Of a stretch of 64,000 nucleotides of DNA, positions 25,277-31,405 are shown piece after piece. Source of the stretch: Isoptericola jiangsuensis (lineage in GTDB: Bacteria > Actinomycetota > Actinomycetes > Actinomycetales > Cellulomonadaceae); contig NZ_PDJJ01000001.1 of the NCBI RefSeq assembly GCF_002563715.1, positions 3,844,001 through 3,908,000 on the forward strand. Reading direction: 5' to 3'. Position numbers and translations under genes: made by a program. Below the pieces are notes generated by a model that did not search any database, was not told the origin of the DNA, and saw nothing but the letters and a program-made list of their open reading frames with translations. Each line of letters begins with the position of its first letter. The stretch's first letter is position 1.

Positions 25277-26725
25277 TCAGCCGTGGAAGCGGACCTGGCC
25301 CTGCGGGTTGAGCTCCCGGTAGGTGTTCGGCTTCTGCTTGCCGACACCCGCGGAGTCGTCGATCGACAGGACGTCGAAGCCCTGCTGGATGTCGTTCGAG
25401 AAGACGTACCCGTTGTAGTAGTACGCCGACCACGAACCACCGAGGACGAGCCGCTCCGAGGAGAGGGGGCCGCGGTCGAACCAGGCGATCTCCTTCGGGT
25501 TGGCCGAGTCCGTGAAGTCGTACACGGAGATGCCGCCCTGGTACCAGGCCTGGACCATGATGTCCTTGTCCTTGACCGGGATGAGCGACCCGTTGTGCGC
25601 GACGCAGTTCTCGGTGTTGGTGTTCGTGCGCGGGATCTTGTAGTAGCTCTGGAACTCGAGCTCGCCGTCCACGATGTCGTAGATGCCGTTGGCGCCCCGC
25701 TTCTCACCCACGGTCTCGTTGCAGGTCGCGGCACCGCCGCCGCCGAGCTCGTCGGTGAAGACGACCTTGGTGCCGTCGTTGTTGAACGTCGCCGAGTGCC
25801 AGAACGCGAAGTTCTCCGTGTCACGCACGTTGGAGATCACCACGGGGTTCTCGCGGTCGGAGATGTCCATGAGGATGCCGTCACCCATGCACGCACCGGC
25901 CGCGAGGTCGAGCTTCACGTAGGTGGTGATGTCGTGGCAGCCGGACGTGTTGGTGTACCCGCCGTCGGGGAACAGGACGGGCGTCGCGACGACCGAGGCC
26001 GTCTCGGGCGCCTTGACCGGGATCTTGACGATCGAGATGAGGTCGTGCGGCGTCAGGCAGTCGGGGTACGTCGAGCGCGGGCTGTACGACGACACGTACG
26101 CGTACAGGGTCCGGCCGTCCTTGGTCGGAGCCAGCGAGTGCGTGTGCGAGCCGCAGAGCGTCTCGACGGCCGCGACGTACGTCGGCGACGTCGGGTCGGA
26201 GATGTCGAAGATCTTCAGGCCTTCCCACGACTCCTTGATCGTGGCGGACTGCGCGACGCTGGAGCACGAGTCGTCGCTGCGCGACGAGTCGGTGGACAGC
26301 ACGAGGATGTCGCCGTAGACGGAGATGTCGTTCTGGGAACCCGGGCAGACGACCTGGGCGACCTGCTCGGGCGCCGCCGGCTCGCTGATGTCGTAGACGG
26401 TGAACCCGTTGTAGTTGCCGGCGAAGGCGTAGTCGCCCTGGAAGGCCAGGTCCGAGCTGTACGCGGTCTCGGCGGCGAACTCCCCGTTCTTGGGGATGTT
26501 GGCGAGGAGATCCATCTTGAAGCTGTCGGACGTGCCCGGCTGGGTCAGGTCCTGGGGGGTCGCCGAGTCGTCCAGAGCGACGATGCTCTGGGCGGGCAGC
26601 GTGGCACCGTCGCCGGGTTCGGCGAATCCGGGTGCGGCGACGGCGAGGGAGCCGGCGGCGATCGCCGTGACGAGCGCTCCGGCGCCGAGCGCCCGGCGAA
26701 TCGGGGGCGTAAACGTTTGACGCAC
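25277..26725 (-). CDS. Secreted LVIVD-repeat beta-propeller protein
   Basis: 482-residue exported protein. A signal peptide (RALGAGALVTAIAAGSLAVAA, cleavage after APGFA) precedes a chain of LVIVD-type blades such as YAFAGNYNGFTVYDISEPAAPE, seen in pieces as GLKIFDISDPTSPTYVAAVE, GILMDISDRENPVVISNV and GISVYDFTDSANPKEIAW. Histidine-rich blade motifs GSHTHSL, NTSGCHDITTY and FAFWHSATFNNDG are typical. Molecular function unknown. The GTG at 26725 is set by an AAGGAGG site 10 bases upstream. It is divergent from a DUF305 gene across a CRP/GlxR-like operator, and the two families often sit together. Confidence 0.88.
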   Translation of the reverse strand: MRQTFTPPIRRALGAGALVTAIAAGSLAVAAPGFAEPGDGATLPAQSIVALDDSATPQDLTQPGTSDSFKMDLLANIPKNGEFAAETAYSSDLAFQGDYAFAGNYNGFTVYDISEPAAPEQVAQVVCPGSQNDISVYGDILVLSTDSSRSDDSCSSVAQSATIKESWEGLKIFDISDPTSPTYVAAVETLCGSHTHSLAPTKDGRTLYAYVSSYSPRSTYPDCLTPHDLISIVKIPVKAPETASVVATPVLFPDGGYTNTSGCHDITTYVKLDLAAGACMGDGILMDISDRENPVVISNVRDTENFAFWHSATFNNDGTKVVFTDELGGGGAATCNETVGEKRGANGIYDIVDGELEFQSYYKIPRTNTNTENCVAHNGSLIPVKDKDIMVQAWYQGGISVYDFTDSANPKEIAWFDRGPLSSERLVLGGSWSAYYYNGYVFSNDIQQGFDVLSIDDSAGVGKQKPNTYRELNPQGQVRFHG

Positions 26726-26735
26726 TGGCGTCACA

Positions 26736-26742
26736 CCTCCTT
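26736..26742 (-). promoter_or_regulatory. Ribosome-binding site deciding the LVIVD gene start
   Basis: A full AAGGAGG on the minus strand lies 10 bases before the GTG at 26725. The in-frame GTG nearer to it would have no spacer, so 26725 is the start. Confidence 0.8.
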
Positions 26743-26763
26743 GGTAGGGTGCGCCCACTCTCA

Positions 26764-26790
26764 CCTACTGTGACCTCGATCACCAGTAGG
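26764..26790. promoter_or_regulatory. CRP/GlxR-like operator in a longer palindrome, between LVIVD and DUF305 genes
   Basis: TGTGACCTCGATCACC (26769-26784) fits the CRP-family pattern TGTGA-N6-TCACA at 9 of 10 fixed bases. It is enclosed in outer arms CCTACTG (26764-26770) and CAGTAGG (26784-26790). It lies 35-55 bp upstream of the DUF305 start and 39-65 bp upstream of the LVIVD start, fitting control of both promoters by a cAMP-type regulator. Confidence 0.65.
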
Positions 26791-26818
26791 CACGCAGGAA
26801 ATTAACAGGGTGGTGACA

Positions 26819-27580
26819 ATGCAGGTCAAGGAATCTCCCAGCCCGCTCAGGACTCCCGGGAGCCATCGCGGCACCCGGACCGTGCGACGCCTCGGTGCGC
26901 TCGCCGCGGCGCTGGCGCTCACGGCCACGACCGTCGCCTGCACCGGGCCCGACGACGAGCCGGACACCGAGGCCGCGCCGCCGTCCAGCGTCGTGCTCCA
27001 GCCGGGCCGCCCCGGCGAGGACAGCACCACGATCGCGCCCGAGGACTACGAGCCCACCGTCACCGGGTCCACGCACAACCAGGCCGACGTCGACTTCTTC
27101 GCCGACATGATCCACCACCACCTCCAGGCGCTGGAGATGTCGGAGCTCGCCCCCGACCGCGCCCAGGACCCCGCCGTGCTGGCGCTCGCGGACCGCATCC
27201 ACGACGTCCAGGCCGCCGAGATCCACGGGCTCGCCGCGTGGCTCCAGGAGCGCGACCTGCCGGTGCCCGTGGAGTTCGAGCAGGGCGACGGCTCCGGGCC
27301 ACGGGTCCCGGACGGTGCCACGGACCACGACCACCACGCCGAGACGATGCCGGGCATGCTCACCGACGCCCAGATGGCGGAGCTGGCCGCGGCGTCGGGA
27401 GCCGAGTTCGACCGGCTCTACCTGGAGGGGATGATCCAGCACCACGAGGGCGCCGTCGACATGTCGGTCACCGTCATCGACGAGGGCACGGACGAGCGGG
27501 CGAACGAGCTCGCCACGGACATCGGCGCCGGTCAGCAGGCCGAGATCGGCCGCATGCAGGACCTCCTCGCGGACCTCTGA
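26819..27580 (+). CDS. DUF305 (ferritin-like fold) lipoprotein
   Basis: 253 residues. A basic N-terminus and hydrophobic stretch end in lipobox TTVAC, so the mature protein is probably lipid-anchored outside the membrane. Two DUF305 halves carry the metal-type motifs DMIHHHLQALEMS and EGMIQHHEGAVDMS, each with paired histidines and methionines; a linker segment DHDHHAETMPGM adds more. Families of this kind are linked to copper or other metal handling, though the biochemistry is poorly defined. The ATG at 26819 follows GGTGGTGACA; GTG codons at 26810 and 26813 are alternatives. Confidence 0.88.
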   Translation: MQVKESPSPLRTPGSHRGTRTVRRLGALAAALALTATTVACTGPDDEPDTEAAPPSSVVLQPGRPGEDSTTIAPEDYEPTVTGSTHNQADVDFFADMIHHHLQALEMSELAPDRAQDPAVLALADRIHDVQAAEIHGLAAWLQERDLPVPVEFEQGDGSGPRVPDGATDHDHHAETMPGMLTDAQMAELAAASGAEFDRLYLEGMIQHHEGAVDMSVTVIDEGTDERANELATDIGAGQQAEIGRMQDLLADL

Positions 27581-27587
27581 CGGCCGA

Positions 27588-27620
27588 CCGTGCGCCGCGC
27601 CCCCGGGGCGCGGCGCACGG
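27588..27620. terminator. Bidirectional terminator between DUF305 and CPBP genes
   Basis: CCGTGCGCCGCG (27588-27599) and CGCGGCGCACGG (27609-27620) pair perfectly, with an inner C-run/G-run. It sits between convergent stops at 27580 and 27644. Confidence 0.75.
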
Positions 27621-27643
27621 CACCGCCCACGCCGCGGCGGCGC

Positions 27644-28510
27644 TCAGGGCGCGGTGACGAAGACGTCGAGCAGCTCGGGGCGGTGGCCGTGCACCAGAAC
27701 GGCGAACACGACGGCGTCGAACAGCAGGTGCACCGCCACGACGTACGGCAGCGACTTGTACCGCGCGAAGATCCAGCCCTGCACGAGCGCGAACGGGATC
27801 GTCAGCGCCGGCCCCCACTCGCGGTAGCCGAGCTCCCACAGGAACGACACGAACACCACGGCCTGGAGCACGTTGGCGACCTGGAGCCCGAGGTGCCGGC
27901 GCAGCAGCGCGAACACGGTGCAGATGAAGAACAGCTCGTCCCAGATGCCGACGGCGTTGACGCCCACGAACAGGCGGGCGATGTCGCCGTCGTCCTCCAG
28001 GGTCGGCCAGTTGAGGTACGCCCCGGACGACAGGAAGTACCAGGGCAGCAGCAGGTACCCGACGAGCACCACGACACCCAGGTAGAGCCACTGCCCGCGC
28101 GTCCAGGGCACGCCCGTCGCCACCGGGAACCGCACCGCCCCGGCGCCGTCGTCGTCCTTGAACACGTACTTCGACAGCGCCCACGGCACGAGGACCGCGA
28201 GCGACAGGGCGACGGTGAACCGCAGCATCCCGGCGTCCGACAGGTCGGCCTTCAGCGGGATGGCGGACACGATCGCCATGCCGAGCGCGATGAGGCCGAG
28301 GTCGCGGCCGAGCCGTCGGTCGAGGACCAGCCCCAGCAGCACCCCCGCCACGAGCGGCACGTAGCCGAGCGGGCGCACGTGCACCGCGAAGAGCAGGATC
28401 GCCGCGCCGCAGGTCAGCGCGGCGGCGGTCAGCCGTCCGGTCGCCAGCATGAGGCGCACCCTACCGACGGCGGCCTCGGGGTGACGGTGCTCCGGCGGCG
28501 CGGCGGACAT
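27644..28510 (-). CDS. CPBP-family (CAAX protease/bacteriocin-processing) membrane protein
   Basis: 288-residue protein with about eight membrane helices. The C-terminal half holds the CPBP/Abi signature region: GIWDELFFICTVFALLRR (motif 1, usually EExxxR), FVSFLWELGYREWG, and VAVHLLFDAVVF (motif 3, H-x3-D). Motif 1 reads DE rather than EE, so catalysis may be altered. The ATG at 28510 is 17 bases after the heme oxygenase stop and would continue that operon. The ATG at 28450, with AGGG upstream, is a real alternative that trims 20 polar residues. Confidence 0.75.
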   Translation of the reverse strand: MSAAPPEHRHPEAAVGRVRLMLATGRLTAAALTCGAAILLFAVHVRPLGYVPLVAGVLLGLVLDRRLGRDLGLIALGMAIVSAIPLKADLSDAGMLRFTVALSLAVLVPWALSKYVFKDDDGAGAVRFPVATGVPWTRGQWLYLGVVVLVGYLLLPWYFLSSGAYLNWPTLEDDGDIARLFVGVNAVGIWDELFFICTVFALLRRHLGLQVANVLQAVVFVSFLWELGYREWGPALTIPFALVQGWIFARYKSLPYVVAVHLLFDAVVFAVLVHGHRPELLDVFVTAP

Positions 28511-28526
28511 CGGGTGGCCGCGGCCG

Positions 28527-29180
28527 TCAGACGCCCGGGTGCCGCTCCCCCAGCTCGACGAACATCGCCCGGTTGAGACGGAACGCCTCCTGCGCCTCCG
28601 CGACCGCCACGTCGACCTCCGCCGGCGTCAGCGCGAGACCGTCCAGGCGCTCGCGGTACAGGTCCTTGAACGGCTTGGCCTTGGGGATCTCGGGGAAGTC
28701 GTAGAACTCCAGCCCGGCGGCGCCCATGCCGTAGTGGCGCTGCATCATCCGCTGGATGATCTGGCCGCCGGAGAGGTCGCCGAGGTAGCGGGTGTAGGCG
28801 TGCGCGGCGTACTGCGGCAGGAGCCCGCCGACCTCGCGCAGGCGCGCGACGTAGGCGTGCGTCGCCGGGAGGACCTCGATCTCGGTCGCCCAGGACGCGC
28901 CGACCAGGTGCGCGAGGTCCCGCTGGATCGCGGGCACGCGGGTGAGCTCGTCGAACACGAGGGTCGCACCGCGCGCGTCGCCCCGGACGGCGGCGCTCGC
29001 CTCCTCCAGCGCGGTGTAGACGGCGAGCTGCTGGGCGGCGAGGTCGGCGTAGGCGGCGACGTCGAGCCCGCCGGACAGCAGGCGGGACACGAAGCCCTCG
29101 TTCTCGGCCTGCTGGTGCTCGGAGCGGGTGCCCTCGCGCAGCAGGTGGGAGAGGGTGGCCTCGGTGGCGAGCGCGGACAT
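28527..29180 (-). CDS. Heme oxygenase (biliverdin-producing)
   Basis: Cleaves heme to biliverdin, CO and iron, letting the cell use heme as an iron source. 217 residues, the usual length. The proximal heme ligand is H22 in TRSEHQQAE. The distal helix signature YTRYLGDLSGGQ carries the flexible GDLSGG, and FYDFPEIPKAKPFKDLYRERLD matches the family end. The ATG is preceded by GGGAGGT. Upstream are a 21-bp palindrome and an iron-box-like palindrome, so heme- and/or iron-dependent control is likely. No heme-uptake genes are next to it. Confidence 0.94.
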   Translation of the reverse strand: MSALATEATLSHLLREGTRSEHQQAENEGFVSRLLSGGLDVAAYADLAAQQLAVYTALEEASAAVRGDARGATLVFDELTRVPAIQRDLAHLVGASWATEIEVLPATHAYVARLREVGGLLPQYAAHAYTRYLGDLSGGQIIQRMMQRHYGMGAAGLEFYDFPEIPKAKPFKDLYRERLDGLALTPAEVDVAVAEAQEAFRLNRAMFVELGERHPGV

Positions 29181-29212
29181 GGGCGACCTCCCGGGGTGCG
29201 GCACGACGAGCC

Positions 29213-29233
29213 GTCCTGACAAGTTGTCAGGAC
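29213..29233. promoter_or_regulatory. Perfect 21-bp palindrome upstream of heme oxygenase
   Basis: Arms GTCCTGACAA and TTGTCAGGAC flank a single central base. It lies 33-53 bp upstream of the heme oxygenase ATG, in the promoter. The TGACAA-N-TTGTCA core resembles TetR-type operators; the binding protein is not identified. Confidence 0.7.
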
Positions 29234-29255
29234 CTGGCGCAACGGTAGCACTTGT

Positions 29256-29267
29256 TAGGCATGCCTA
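29256..29267. promoter_or_regulatory. Iron-box-like palindrome upstream of heme oxygenase
   Basis: TAGGCATGCCTA is a perfect 12-bp palindrome resembling the centre of DtxR/IdeR boxes (TTAGG...CCTAA), though the full 19-bp consensus is not met. It lies 76-87 bp before the ATG. Confidence 0.45.
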
Positions 29268-29285
29268 CCCTGGTCTCGGCGAGCC

Positions 29286-30533
29286 TCACGCCGGTCCCAC
29301 GGACCCCTCGACATCCGCCGGGCGCCCCGCCCGGACGCTCTCCCGCAACCGCGCGGCCTGCACCGTCAGGTGGTCCCGCTCCGGCACCGACGTCGCCGCG
29401 GCCGCCGCCCGCGCGTACCGCCGCGCCGCGCCGGGGAGGTCACCCGCCCGCTCCGTCAGGTATGCCGCCACGGCGTCGAACCGCGGCAGGCCCGCGTCCA
29501 GCCCGTCCAGCACCGCGAGCCCCGCCCCCGGGCCCTCCACCTCCCCCACCGCCACCGCCCGGTTCAGCGCCACCACCGGCGACGGCGTCAGGCGCAGCAG
29601 CTCGTCGTACCACTCGAGGACCTGCGGCCAGTCGGTCTCCGCGGCGCTCGCCGCGTCGTCGTGCAGGGCCGCGATCGCCGCCTGCGCCTGGTACTCGCCC
29701 AGCCGGTCGCGGGCCAGCGCCCCCCGCAGCAGCGCGACCCCCTCGGCCACCAGGTCCGTGTCCCACCGCGACCGGTCCTGGTCCGCCAGCGCCACCAGCG
29801 CGCCGTCCGCGGTCCACCGGGCCGCCCGCCGGGCGTGGGTGAGCAGCATGAGGGCGAGCAGCCCGTCGACCTCGGGGTCGTCGGTGGCGGCGGCGAGCTG
29901 CCGGGTCAGGCGGACGGCCTCGTCGGCGAGGTCGACCTCCCCGGCGTGCCCCTCGGAGAACATCAGGTACAGCACCTTGAGCACGGAGCCGACGTCCCCC
30001 GGCCGGTCGAACGACGCGCCCCGCAGCGTCCGCTTGGCACGGCTGATGCGCTGCGCCATCGTCGCCTCGGGCACGAGGTGGGCGCGGGCGATCTGCGCGG
30101 TGGTCAGCCCGGCGACGGCGCGCAGCGTCAGCGCGACGGCCGCGGCCGCGCCGAGGTCGGGGTGGCAGCAGCGGCTGAGCAGCAGCAGGGTGTCGTCGGC
30201 CTGCTCGGTCGGTCCGGGCGGGACGAGCCGGTCGTGCCGCTCCTCGCGCCGCTGCCGGGACTCGGCCGCGCGTCGCGCGTCGAGGAACCGGCGCCACGAC
30301 ACCGTGACGAGCCAGGCGACCGGGTCCCGGGGCACGCCGTCGGACGGCCAGCGGGCCGCGGCCTCCAGGAGCGCCTCCTGGACGGCGTCCTCGGCGTCGG
30401 CGAACCCTGCGCCGCGCCGTACGAGCGCCGCGAGCGCCCGGGGGCCGGCCGCGCGCAGGACGTCCGGCAGCGCGTCCGGCTCCCCGGGCGGACCGTCGGG
30501 GACGGCGCCGCGCCCGCCGTGGTCCGCGGTCAC
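29286..30533 (-). CDS. ECF42-type RNA polymerase sigma factor (with DUF6596 C-terminal extension)
   Basis: 415-residue sigma factor. Region 2 is present (FADAEDAVQEALLEAAARWP), region 4 includes LTTAQIARAHLVPEATMAQRISRAKRTL, and a ~200-residue C-terminal extension contains LYLMFSEGH, LLALMLLTHARR and the TPR-like end VVALNRAVAVGEV. This architecture is that of ECF42, which is coupled to DGPF/YCII proteins instead of an anti-sigma factor. The GTG start overlaps the DGPF stop as GTGA (30530-30533). A matching promoter lies upstream of the operon, indicating autoregulation. The physiological trigger is not known. Confidence 0.92.
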   Translation of the reverse strand: MTADHGGRGAVPDGPPGEPDALPDVLRAAGPRALAALVRRGAGFADAEDAVQEALLEAAARWPSDGVPRDPVAWLVTVSWRRFLDARRAAESRQRREERHDRLVPPGPTEQADDTLLLLSRCCHPDLGAAAAVALTLRAVAGLTTAQIARAHLVPEATMAQRISRAKRTLRGASFDRPGDVGSVLKVLYLMFSEGHAGEVDLADEAVRLTRQLAAATDDPEVDGLLALMLLTHARRAARWTADGALVALADQDRSRWDTDLVAEGVALLRGALARDRLGEYQAQAAIAALHDDAASAAETDWPQVLEWYDELLRLTPSPVVALNRAVAVGEVEGPGAGLAVLDGLDAGLPRFDAVAAYLTERAGDLPGAARRYARAAAAATSVPERDHLTVQAARLRESVRAGRPADVEGSVGPA

Positions 30534-30943
30534 TCCGGGCCCGACGGGGTCTCGCTGAGGAACGGCCGGACCTCGATCCACTCCTCCAGCGGCTTCCCGC
30601 CGGGGCCGGGTGCCGACGACAGGTGGGCCGCGGCCGCGTGGGCGTCGGCGAGGGAGTCGACGTCGATGATCATCCACCCGGCGACGACGTCCTTGGTCTC
30701 GGCGAACGGACCGTCGGTGACGGGCGGACGGCCCTCGCCGTCGTAGCGGACGAACGTTCCGTCGGGGGACAGTGCCTGGCCGTCCACCCACTCGCCGCGC
30801 TCGGCGAGGTCGGCCGCCATGCGGTCCATGAACGCGAGGTGGTCGGCCACCTCCTGCGGCGTCCACTCGTCCATGGGCAGCTCGGCGTTCGGTCGCTTCG
30901 CCGGGCCGCCGCGGTAGTGCTTGAGCAACAGGTACTTCGCCAT
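30530..30943 (-). CDS. DGPF-domain (YCII-related) protein, partner of ECF42
   Basis: 137 residues, ferredoxin-like YCII fold. Begins MAKYLLLKHYRGG and contains the name-giving block VTDGPFAETKDVVAGWMIIDVDS (DGPF-ETK). The family is small and cytoplasmic with no proven reaction; in known systems it acts with an ECF42 sigma factor. The ATG follows GAGAGGAA. It is the first gene of a two-gene unit, translationally coupled to the sigma gene. The length is usual for the family. Confidence 0.92.
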   Translation of the reverse strand: MAKYLLLKHYRGGPAKRPNAELPMDEWTPQEVADHLAFMDRMAADLAERGEWVDGQALSPDGTFVRYDGEGRPPVTDGPFAETKDVVAGWMIIDVDSLADAHAAAAHLSSAPGPGGKPLEEWIEVRPFLSETPSGPE

Positions 30944-30989
30944 GTCGGTTCCTCTCGTCCCGTGGTTCCCACTGTGCCTGCACCCGGGG

Positions 30990-31016
30990 GACGGAGCCAG
31001 GGGCGCGTCCTCGACA
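30990..31016 (-). promoter_or_regulatory. Predicted ECF42 promoter of the DGPF-sigma operon
   Basis: On the minus strand, TGTCGA (31016-31011) is followed after 17 bases by CGTC (30993-30990), 46 bp before the DGPF start codon. This fits the published ECF42 motif (TGTCGA at -35, CGA/TC at -10). The -35 element sits in the loop of a 9-bp inverted repeat, CCAGGGGCG/CGCCCCTGG (30997-31025). Confidence 0.75.
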
Positions 31017-31028
31017 CGCCCCTGGTCA

Positions 31029-31070
31029 CGGGGTACCTCAGGCCGCCGGCGGGATGTCTGAGGTACCCCG
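31029..31070. repeat. 12-bp perfect inverted repeat upstream of the ECF42 operon
   Basis: CGGGGTACCTCA (31029-31040) and TGAGGTACCCCG (31059-31070) are separated by 18 bases. It lies between the divergent DGPF gene and the small ORF at 31158. It may be an operator or a hairpin isolating the two promoters. Confidence 0.6.
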
Positions 31071-31157
31071 GCGACGCAGGACTGGGCGACCGGACGATCC
31101 GCCGGGTGCCGCCTCAGCGCCATCGTGGAAGCAGGACACCACGAAGGAGGCAGCACC

Positions 31158-31343
31158 ATGTCGCAGCTGATGTTCGGCCCGGCGCTCGAGGCGGAGCTCG
31201 CCTACCACCGCGAGCTGCTCGACGCGGCGTACGGCCGGGCCCCGTTCTGGCAGCGGGTGCGGGCTCGCACGACCGCGCTGCGGTCCGCCGTGCCGCACCG
31301 GCACCGCCGGACGGAGCGGCCGCTCGTGCACCGGCACGCCTGA
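31158..31343 (+). CDS. Small basic hypothetical protein (61 aa)
   Basis: I do not recognise this protein. It is supported by a strong AAGGAGG site seven bases before the ATG and by its position. The N-terminal half (MSQLMFGPALEAELAYHRELL) is predicted helical and acidic. The C-terminal half is Arg/His-rich (RHRRTERPLVHRH), suggesting nucleic-acid or membrane association. It is divergent from the ECF42 operon and 62 bp upstream of the large LuxR regulator gene, with which it may be cotranscribed. Similar short proteins with helical starts are common in actinobacteria as accessory regulators. Confidence 0.65.
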   Translation: MSQLMFGPALEAELAYHRELLDAAYGRAPFWQRVRARTTALRSAVPHRHRRTERPLVHRHA

Positions 31344-31405
31344 CGGCGACGGTGCGCCCCACGATCTCCCGTGACGGTGTCACCGGCGGGTGGGACGATG
31401 CACGA

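Noticed and set aside
29256-29267. A full DtxR/IdeR box at the heme oxygenase promoter
   Set aside because: Only the central 12 bases fit; the outer TTAGG/CCTAA halves are incomplete, so it is listed as iron-box-like at low confidence.
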